A DNA stretch of 13,507 nucleotides from Phoronis pallida. Its lineage: Eukaryota; Phoronida; Phoronidae. The position numbers and the translations under genes are program-made. The stretch lies in the NCBI GenBank assembly GCA_028565715.1, contig JAOXYC010153328.1, positions 1 to 13,507 of the forward strand, read 5' to 3'. The stretch's first letter is position 1. The number at the start of each line of letters is the position of its first letter. The notes under the pieces are model-generated. The model worked only from the letters and a program-made list of their open reading frames with translations, was not told the origin of the DNA and searched no databases. Shown here piece by piece: positions 1-9,700 of this stretch.

Positions 1-156
1 TACGAACCGACGAAGTGACCGCGATGGTCACGAAAGCTCTTCATGCTCAAAACACTGGACTCTGACAAGGTAACTACTTTTGATATTCAACTTAACAGAG
101 TCGGATATGAACATTCATGCGACAACTGTGAACTTATTGAAGAGCATTTAAAATAG
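1..156 (+). pseudogene. Short coding-like stretch at the left edge, possibly frameshifted relic
   Basis: Two overlapping frames look protein-like but neither is intact. Frame 3 is open from the edge to a TGA at 63-65. Frame 1 is open from 19 to a TAG at 154-156, reads LNRVGYEHSCDNCELIEE near its end and has an ATG at 43. A shift near 60 would join them. A donor-like AAG|GTAACT sits at 69/70, but a phase 1 exon ending there would include the TGA, so it does not fit the main gene. It may be a mobile-element or gene relic, or chance. No family is recognised. Confidence 0.2.
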
Positions 157-172
157 CCCGAAAATTACTACG

Positions 173-226
173 GACATAATTGGACAAACAGACATAATGG
201 CAAAACGAACATAATTGGACTGAACA
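173..226. repeat. Three-copy tandem repeat of about 18 bp
   Basis: ACATAAT recurs at 174, 192 and 209, each followed by TGGAC or a close variant, giving three imperfect units of 17-18 bp. It is a small minisatellite in intron sequence. Confidence 0.6.
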
Positions 227-302
227 ATCGTATTCTTAAGCTTCCTTTGCGCAGTCTTAAATACAAACTTGCAGAAAATGTTTGTTTTTGGCCACACCAT
301 CA

Positions 303-624
303 GTAGAAAAAATATAACGCATGTTTTTATAATAATATCCATGTTTGAAGCAAATAATTATATATACACAAAACTATAATACAGAAGAGACAAACGTTTC
401 GGAATAAACTTAATCCATCCTCGCTGAGGAAGCGAGTTATTTTTAATTTATATTATACCTGTTGGGTTGACTTTAGTTTACTTGTGTCACTCGCTACGTC
501 ACCGAGGATGGATTAAGTTTATTCCGAAACGTTTGTCTCTTCTGTATATAGTTTTGTATATATATATAATTATTTGCTTCAAATATGGATATTATTACAA
601 AAACATGCGTTATATCTTTTCTAC
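303..624. repeat. Foldback element: 134-bp near-perfect inverted repeat
   Basis: Left arm 303-436 pairs with right arm 490-624, with a 53-base loop. The arms agree almost base for base, from GTAGAAAARATATAACGC at the outer ends to GAAACGTTTGTC and the CCTCG...AGCGAG inner ends, with a few mismatches and a small TA-repeat length difference. The right arm ends 46 bases before the first EGF exon. A 16-bp direct repeat, TACAAACTTGCAGAAA, lies at 262-277 and 622-637, so the structure is bracketed by a duplication. It could be a foldback transposon or MITE, or a local inverted duplication. Confidence 0.85.
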
Positions 625-670
625 AAACTTGCAGAAACAACCTATGATACAATCGAACACGTTTTTTCAG

Positions 671-769
671 TTTTATGTTTTGGATCACGATACTGCCCTA
701 ATGGCGGAACATGCAGCAGTCATGATTATTGCAACTGCAACAACGGATTTTACTCTCCAAGATGCGATC
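671..769 (+). CDS. Exon: EGF-like domain 1
   Basis: A 99-bp exon starting after GTTTTTTCAG and ending before the donor GTGAGT; both edges are phase 1. It encodes one complete EGF-like domain with cysteine spacing C-x5-C-x5-C-x5-C-x-C-x8-C, including CPNGGTC and the closing GFYSPRC. The CxC pair and the glycine-aromatic step before the last cysteine are standard for EGF. The D-x-D/N-E calcium-binding start is absent, so calcium binding is not expected. A symmetric phase 1-1 exon is the classic shuffled EGF unit. Phase 1 entry requires at least one more upstream exon outside the window. A second AG lies at 633-634, but using it would break the symmetric structure. Confidence 0.85.
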
Positions 770-3700
770 GTGAGTTCTTTTATTCTCTCATCGAAAGTAT
801 AAACTTTTTAATTTGAGAAAGCTAACCTGAGGCCAGCGCTTATCACACTTATTTTGTTTCAATGTTATTCATGGGTTTTTTCCTTCAGCTTTTGGTATTT
901 ATTCCTTGTATACAGGGTGTCCCATAAGTAATTACACCCAACTTTGGTCACTTGTAAAAATATTATTTTCAAGTAAATGCTTATTAAAATTACTTGAAAT
1001 AAAAAGTTGACCTTTTATACGTCATTTGTCAAAAAATAATCAAGATATTTTGAAAATTGTCATTTTTGTGAACATTTGAAATTTCGTACTCGAAAATCGC
1101 TCTGACCACTTTTTCCATTTGAAATACATGTAAATGTCCAAAAGTTCAAATTTCATTATCGACTCAAAAGTATTTTTAACTTCAATTTTATTCCCTTTGT
1201 TCGATAAGTATCATTGTAATCGACGGCCAGTTGTAACAGTTAATATTGAATAGAATTGCAAATGAACAAACATATTTTATGCATATTTATCTAAAAAAAA
1301 GCTTTATAAATACAGTTTTCAAGGAAATCGTTCTATTTTTTAAGGAATTACTCATGAATGGTTAGATAAACCTGTGTTAGAGTTTTATTAAAAATTTCCA
1401 ATGCATTTATGATTAATGAGCGATTAGAAGCTTGGAAAAACAAAAAATTAAACTTTTCAGCGTTTACATGTATTTCAAATGGGAAAAGTAGTCAAAACAC
1501 TTTTCCGTCGACTTACAAATTTTAAATGTTCACAAAATCTTGATTATTTTATGACAAATGACGTATGAAAGGTTAGATATTCATTTCGAGTAACTTTAAT
1601 AAGCATTTATTTGAAAAATATTTTTACAAGAGCCCAAAGTAGGGGGTAATTACTTATGGGACACCCTGTATAGAGGATGACTTTTTCACTTCTTAGATAT
1701 AAATGTTAAGCTTTGCATTTACACGATTTACTTTTTCATTATTGTTCGCCATCCGTCAAACTCACAAAACTAACACGGCGTCACCAAAGTGACTTTATAC
1801 GAACGGCCGGTTTTTCACATGACGGGCGACAGTTTTAAGCTCCCTCCATCTTATGACTTCCCACGCATACCTTAACGAAATACATGTACATTTTGATATG
1901 AATCAGTGTATTCCCTTTATACATGTAATATTTACAGAATGCCCCCATATCAGGAACTGTAGCAAGATAACCTGTGATGCAGGGCCATCAAACAATTTAT
2001 GTCGTGAGTGCGAACTTCATTCACCGTCGGGATCAGCATACCTCCTGTCAAGCAACCGGTGTTTGGGTATGTACAGTATATTGTATAGAAAATAAGACAA
2101 AATATCTCCTACTCCGACAGAATTTGACAATATTTTGACAAAAAATAGTGCTAAAATGTTGTCACAATCTATCTGGTAAACAAACAAAGTCAAAATCAGT
2201 TATCGAAGTTCCTGTTTTCACTCTGCTCTAATTACTTTTGGTTTAAATTTAAAAATGTTTTGTTGTTTTTTTTAAAAATGTTGGTGATAAATTTGACAGA
2301 ATTTTGACAGCGTGCTGTCAAGAACAACTTTTTAACGATTTTATTTGAAATATACTGTAGATGTAAAATAAACTAAGCAGAGCGTTATCATACGCCGCTC
2401 ATTACGAATGTAGAATTATCAACTGTTGATTTACGGCGTTTCGGGCCGTTCCTTTTACACAATTAGACCATCTAGCGTTGCCAAACCTTCGTCAGAGTTG
2501 ATCTCAGATAGATAGATTGATAGGTTTATTATCACCAATACAATGCAATACAATACAATTCAATATTATACATGTATCAATTGATGTGGTGATCAGCTAA
2601 AGGTTTAGAAAACCGCTATCAAGCTGATCAACCAACAATAGAAAAAGGGAAAAATATTCATTGCATAAAAAGAACAAAGGGCAAAAATATTTACAATACA
2701 CAGCCAGAATACTACAAAAAGGAAGAATGATGAGTAATCAAAGCGAATGAATGAGACACAAGACAATAACCAAAATACTTGAACCATCTTAAACACACAT
2801 AGCAATTTTCATAGGTACAATTGTCGTTATAATTACTTAGAATGTAATTTTTAACATAATTCGAAAGACCTTGTAGGGAATGTGTATTTACTTTATCTTT
2901 TATACAAGAAGGGAATACTTTATTATTTATCAAATAAGGTATTTTGTATCTTAAGAATTTTTGACAAGATGTTTTTTTTTAAAAAGGCGCTATTGAAGTT
3001 TGACGAAAATTTTAAAACTAAATCAGTAGCATACATGTATATAGAATGCTCAGGTGGGTGTCTGCTAATTCTATGTAAATTTCTATGAGGTTCATCATTT
3101 TCTATATGTTTACATGTATAGAAAGAAGTCGGAAGTTTTCTCACATGTTGTCTGATCAGATAGTTCATCGAGTCTGAAATGGCATACACGTTTCTGAACG
3201 TAGCAGAAGTGTTATGTGCAGGCGAAGGTCGAGATTCAATTCATAACTAAACGGCTAACCCAATCGACCCAATTCAACAAGTTGATAATTGTACAATCGT
3301 ACTTGCAATCTATTAGAATTTTAAAATGAGTAAATAAATTAGCGTGAATAAATTAGTGTGACAATTTCGGGGCAATTTGGCGTTTTTAAAATGTTCTTGT
3401 CCCACTGTAAACATCGATAGGCTGTTACACAATTAGCTCATCAACTTATCAATTTATTCACGACAGTCCTACCAGAACTGCTGTGTTCCACTATACATAT
3501 CGCGTTTCATGCTGACATTTTCATAGCCAAAGCTATGACTGTTTAAACGCAACCCGCCCCCACCATTTCTGGCATTTCCATTCGCCCAGCTTTACAGAGA
3601 GCAATTTCTTATCTGTGTTACACTATATAGTTTCTTTTTAAAATAAACGATTGCAACCAACCAGCCTCATTTCTCTCTGCAAACCGAGCTCGAATCATCT

Positions 3701-6700
3701 CTCCAACAAAATAGGTACCATGAAATTTAACCCCTCGAGGACATATATTGATTGGGCAACTTCATAGAATCTATTCTTAGTACAATTTCATTCATGTCTG
3801 TGTATGACCTAGATTGATTCACGTGAACACCCCTTTGTTACCGTCAGGTCAGTTAGTGCAGTGTTTATATCGAGCTAACAGTTAATTGTTTTTGCTCTCC
3901 AAATTTGTAATTTTTCTTTAGTTTTCACGGGTTTTCAACTTCAAAGTTCACTTAGTTTGCAAAAATTGTCACCCACCCATCCCTATTCCCTGGTTAGCTA
4001 TCGTACGTGTATACTTCCCTCTCAAGGCGTTTTCATTCGCCTATCTTTACAGAGAGCAATTATTCACCTGTGTTACCTTATATCGTTTATTTTTACAATA
4101 AACAAATTCAACCAACCAGCCTCATTTCTCTCTGCAAACCGAGCTCGAAACATCTCTCCAATAAAATAGGCACCAAAATAAATGCCATTTTTCCGCATAC
4201 ACGCCCCTGGGCTTGTCTGTGGAAATTCCTGTTTTTGTACTTCGGACGGGGAAATTTATGACGTGTCACCATGATGAATGTTTAATAAAACAATGATTAA
4301 GTTAGACATTGGAATTTCTATGATGATGAGTAAAGCGTTTGTTTCCCAGTTCAGTACCGAATTTTTCTGTCTTTTCAAATTCACCGAAATGCAGGTAAGT
4401 AGTCATTGTGTCTGACTGAAACGTAGTGTCCGCAACAGATTTTTTGTATTTCTGTTATAGCTAAGTGTTCGTGGTTAAATAACAGATCGTGCTGGCCTGG
4501 AACGTGTAATGACCGGGGTTTGTTATCATCTTGTACGTGCAGTCCTGGACTATCAATTGTGGCTGGTGGCAAATGTGAATGTAAGTCCGGTTTTACAAAT
4601 TTGGCAACACTTGCAATTACGTTTTTCCAGGTTAAATCCAATGAAGCAAAACTTTATCTTGTTTCAGTGCGTAGAAATAACATTTAAAAAATGAAATCAC
4701 ATTGACAAAAGCATTCAGGGCGATGTCGAAATATTTACTTATGTTTTCCTCCAGAACAACTTCAGCTAAAAATGTTTAAGTTATGAACCATTATCATTAA
4801 TTTGATTGACTCGATTACAATTTCAGTTTCATCTCATAAACCTGAACTGACACGTTGTTCAACACGGGCAATAAGTGAGAGCAATGATTATGCTGACTCG
4901 GAAGTTTTGAGTGGGAAGCCAACGGACTGTAAACACCAACAGGATTTTTACAGCGCCTTTGCAAGACCAAAGTTCAAGTTTGAATTCATATTTCATTTCT
5001 CCGTAAAGAACATTCCATCCACAAAACCTGCCTACATTTCTGCTTACCACTTTGGCATCGTTGGCGCTTCTACACAAATGGAAACCTTCAGACCTAATGG
5101 TAATTTGTGCTTAGGTTGCGTGGAGATGGTAATTCGCGCTAAGGAGAGAAAATAACACCTCAAACATTTGCTTTTAGATGCTTAGTGACAATTTATTTTA
5201 ACTTAAAAATATAAAAGCGTTTTTTGTTTCAAAATACTGTCAAAAAAAAGAGAATTGATCGAGACGGCCTCTTTGAGAGGAATCATGTGTTGACGTTTTG
5301 TTCATAGGTTGAAAATCTGAGGATTTAACTAGTAATTTAATGTTCACCAGAAATATTTGATGGTTATTATTTTCGATGCAGGTACCCGTGTACACTCTGG
5401 ACCGATCACACCATTGTCATCTGGTTGCAGTCTTGCATTTTCTTCCACGGCACCCCAGGCACAGATTGTAACGTGTAGAGGCATTTTGAATTATGAAGGA
5501 CAAGAGTTACTGAACGGATTCAGGTGAACAGAACGATCATATAGCAATAGAAAATAAACAACGACAGCTTTCAATTTAAAATATCCTGACACGTTTCAAA
5601 ACTTTTTCAAAAATGTCAGTATATTTATATTGAAAACTCGATTTTTTTTTATTTATACAACATAGCTTGGTGAGAGAAAATTTGGCTCCGGTAAGAAACT
5701 ATTCGACTAAGGTAGTCGACTTCTATGCTGCGAAAGATCGGAACGTCATTGTTATGAGTAACGTGATCGCAAATCCAAATAGATAATGATGGAAGTAAGA
5801 TGCTAGTAGAAATCACAAATTGTTATTATTGTTACTCATAAGTATCATAACACACGCATTTCGTTTCATAATAAATTCATCAAAAGTGCTGAGTTGTTTC
5901 ACTTTGTACATTGCCATGCTCAAAGTACATGAAAGAGACATGTCCGGTATATTTCCAGGTACTGTATACACTACAGAGCTCTTGGAGGAGGATTTCTGAT
6001 AACCAGGAATCTTGTGGACCATACCACCAGTTCAAAGCGAAACTACAGAGCGGTAGCCAACTCTAAGACTATCTGTATGATATATGATGCCGCAGCACCA
6101 GTACATTGTTCAGAAACTATGAGCTGCCCAGCTGGTGCAATTTACCGCAATGAACCACTCTATATTGCAGATCGTATAACAAAAAATCCAAACATTACAG
6201 TTACTTTTGGTGGATGGTCTGATTTTATACCTCCATCTGGCCCTTCTAAATCAGCTTCCGGAATTGAACACTTGGAGTTCACCTTGCATAAAGTTATAGA
6301 ACATTCATCCCCATTGCTCTCAGTTGGTGATAAGGTAGGAGATAGTATCAAAATAAAGAAAAATGTCTATGGCGATGGCTCGCTTTACTTCATGTTACCA
6401 GAAGAGGGAATGTACGCAGTTGTTTCAGAAGTCAAAGACATGGTTGGAAACGTGAAGCATGCAAGACGATTTGTTCTATATGACTCAAATTCAACAATTG
6501 CAACACATTTGGAAAAACCAATCGTAGCGTCTTCTGCATCTCCGAATACGAACTACGCATGGCAGACTGATCTGGGCCCTCTGACAGTTAACTGGACAAA
6601 GCACTTCTACAATGACTTCCATGTACACAGTAACATGTTGAGAAGAGTTAAAAATGATACCTTTATAACAGGACATTATGACCAGATTGATGGCGACTTA

Positions 6701-9700
6701 CCAGTTACCGGAACCCCCAATGTTGACGGAATAATAGAATTTAATACGGACATAACATTCCTTCCAAACCGAGGCCCAGTTGCCGTTTCCTTGCCCAATC
6801 CCTTACAGACAATACAGAACATTATCCGACCGTTTAATGATGGTGACAAAGTTGAGGTTTTTATTCAAGCACGGGATATTATGGGACATGTTACCAAAGA
6901 AAGTGTCATTGTCAATTTTGATTCATCCCCACCAGTCATTTTAATTCCCGGAATCAGCTATAATGGTAAAAAAGAACTGTTTGTCCATAATCAAGAAGAT
7001 TTGTCAAAGATGGTCTTCGAGTCCATGGCCATGGACGGAGATAGCGGTCTGCATGACGTGAAGTGGAAATTAGGCACAACTGGTGGTAGTGCTGATATTG
7101 GGGAAGGCTCACTCCCGGTTTTCAAGGTATGAATAATTGTTTCTCTTATGATTTTTTTTCTTGATGCTAATTGGCTTATTTTAAATACTTTGTAACTGCA
7201 TTGTCTGAGTTGCTGACGTAGTTTGTAAAAGTATGGATTTTATGGTATAGTGATTGCTCTTGTTGACGATATGTGTTTATAAAGAGAATGTATTCATAAA
7301 ACAGTCAAGTGTCAAAGTTTTAAAACTTGAAAGATAAGATTACAATTAATGAATCACATCAGGGACAAATAATGACTCTGAACTCGAAGTGAAAAGTAAG
7401 TTAACTACATCTATATTCTTAGGAAGCAGTCTAACATTTCCCATTGAGTTTTGTTTACATCATTTAGGAAATATTTTTACCATGGGTTGTTTTCTTCTTC
7501 ACATAGCTTTGTTTTAGAGGTTAACAGTTTTTGTAATACAAATCGACCCTTGGCAACTAAGAATTACATGTACAGTGTCTACATTAATGATAGCTTTCTT
7601 TTTTAGGCTGACGGTCCGGATGTAAACGTATATTGCCCAATCTCTTTGAACAGCAGCTGTCAGTTTTATAACTATTCTATCAACCTGAACCACCTAGTGT
7701 CTGCTAACAAGCACATGGGGAATCACAACAGGGAATACTATTTCACATTAACGGCAAGAAACAACGCATTGTTGTCCAACATACCAACTTCAGTTGAGAT
7801 TCTGGTTGATGCTTCGCCACCTACAACTGGTGTGGTACATGATGGTCCAATGACTTCAAATCATGACGTTGAATACCAAAGTGAATACACTTTGTCTGGG
7901 AACTGGCACGGTTTCTTTGACCACGAAAGTGGTGTTAGATATTACAAATACACTTTCTCTGACAGATGTCTCTCCAAAATAGAAATCAATTCTTTCGGTC
8001 ACAATACAACAGTCGGTTTCACCACGGAAGATGTTGCCAAAGACGGAAAGTATGTTCTAAGCGTAGCTGCATTTAACGGTGCTAACGAGCCTTCCGACGT
8101 TGCGTGTTCGAATGGAGTTGTTGTGGACTGCGCGAGTCCACAATTCAAGGACATAAGACTTTCAGGTTTGCATGTCAGTGATGGTATAGTGTGTTCAAAA
8201 GATAATGGTTCTGAAATCTGGGCCGTCTTTCCCAACTTTACAAGAGCTATTCTTACTCCAACAGAGACGTGTATTTCAAAATGTTCCGTGTCACACACAG
8301 TTAATACACTTCTTATACCTGAACTTTTAACAAACAATGGTTCTTCCGTGACATTAGACACCGAGATGAGTCAACATATTTGCAAACATAACCCACTCTT
8401 CAACGAGTCAAGCCCGATGTTTCTGACCACAGATCACATCCGTCTAAAGTGGGATTGTTTGCACAGGTCACCTATTCATGATTACGAAGTAGGCGTGTCT
8501 GCAACGGCAGCATTCGGTAGTAGAGAGTCCACTCATGGTGCACAATTTTACAATAAAATCTTTTCTGGGGTCGGAGAAGGGCAGCAGATTTTTGTCGTTT
8601 TGACAGCCATAACAAAGTCATCTGTACAGTCCACGATTACGCTGGGTCCTATTTACGTCGACGAAACACCTCCGAAAATGTCTGGTTTCTTTGATATCGA
8701 CGTTGGCACGGAAGAGGTGGATCCCATTATTGTGTCATGGTCAACTGGTGCATTCTACGATGCAGAATATTCCAATGGCATTGCTGGGTACCAGTTTGCA
8801 ATTGGTAGGTGTTCCTTTTTTATATATGATAACCTCAAAAAAAAAACATTTATACTACAGGATAAATCTTCCATCATTTTTCTAAATAATTCTTACTGAT
8901 CAACTGAAAACTGTTTTCAAGCAATGAAACAATTTCAAAAACACAAAGCAAATAACAAACGTAAGTGCTTCTTTGTTGCCATTCTATTTTTTCAGGAAGT
9001 GAAATTGATGCCCAAGCCATATCACCCTTCAAGGATTTTATACCAGTGAAGGAATGCACAAGCGGTAGAAATTGCCTGAAGATAAACAAATCGACTATCA
9101 AGCATAACAATATAGGACTTGGTCAATGCGGCAAAATCAGTCTTAAAGTTTTCAACAAAGCTGGTCTATATCATATCTTTCAAGCACCACCAATAATCAT
9201 CGATTCCGGTATACCCCCAAGTCCAGGATTAGTCTTTGATATTGAAGATATTGGCCAAGTCTCTTGTCCGGAACAGCTGATTGATCTAGACGTTGTTGAA
9301 CATGGTAGATTTTGCGTTGGTTGGACAGGCTTCACAAGTCATGATAAACTAGAATACTTCGTTGGACTAGGTTTTGTAAAGAATCAGTCAGATGTTGTAC
9401 CCTTGACATCATTTTCAAACAGTTCTGTTACTGGAAAAAGCTGTGCATGCTTGGTTTTACCCCCGGTTCCAGATTTTGTCAAGGTCTTTTCCATAGTGAA
9501 AGCCCAGAAGGTTTTTGACCGATCTAACTATGTTATTGTTGCCTCTGACGGTGCTGTTGTTTTAGGAAGGTCTATCACGCAAGCATCTGTATCAGTGTTT
9601 GATGGTCGAGGTTGCCACTCGGTGAATCCATTTGCAAGCAGCAAATCGTTCCTTTTAACGGGCACCTCGAGCAATGTAAGGTTTAATCAAACTGGATATC

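Larger units (their letters stand above)
2067..4460 (+). other. Large repeat-bearing intron between cysteine modules 2 and 3
   Basis: A 2,394-bp phase 1 intron. It holds a retroelement 3' tail on the minus strand (about 2510-2632), a 14-bp tandem repeat (3333-3360) and a 145-bp direct duplication (3576-3720, 4031-4175). Several open frames of 60-90 codons occur on both strands at 2605-3189 and 3957-4261, but none looks like a protein I can name and none has matching splice signals. Further small phase 1-1 exons could be hidden here; I looked for cysteine-rich ones and found none. Confidence 0.7.

Noticed and set aside
631-634. Alternative acceptor (CTTGCAG) for the first EGF exon
   Set aside because: It would add 36 bases between the foldback and the EGF domain. 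The in-phase frame is kept, but the added residues are not EGF-like, and the TTTTTTCAG at 662-670 has the better pyrimidine tract.
467-816. Plus-strand open frames of 80-111 codons starting before the first EGF exon as a small complete gene
   Set aside because: They run through the foldback arm and intron sequence. Only the 671-769 part is cysteine-patterned, and it is bounded by phase 1 splice sites.
1180-1440. Transposase remnant inside the MITE core
   Set aside because: No frame of useful length and no D-D-E/D-type motif could be seen on either strand.
2605-3189. Three minus-strand open frames of 66-88 codons that could be a retroelement ORF end
   Set aside because: They are in different frames, low-complexity and hydrophobic, and show no reverse transcriptase or endonuclease motif. 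The adjacent tail makes an eroded element body possible, but coding content is not supported.
3957-4261. Two overlapping plus-strand open frames of 70-84 codons
   Set aside because: They overlap the duplicated 145-bp repeat, lack splice-phase compatibility with the gene and have no known domain.
6014-6016. ATG as a translation start of a separate 372-codon protein
   Set aside because: The frame is open back to the acceptor at 5958 and joins in phase to the exon at 5382-5523, so this methionine is internal.
7999-8361. 120-codon open frame on the minus strand
   Set aside because: It lies wholly inside the well-supported plus-strand exon 7607-8804 and has no recognisable motif or splice context, so it is an antisense shadow.
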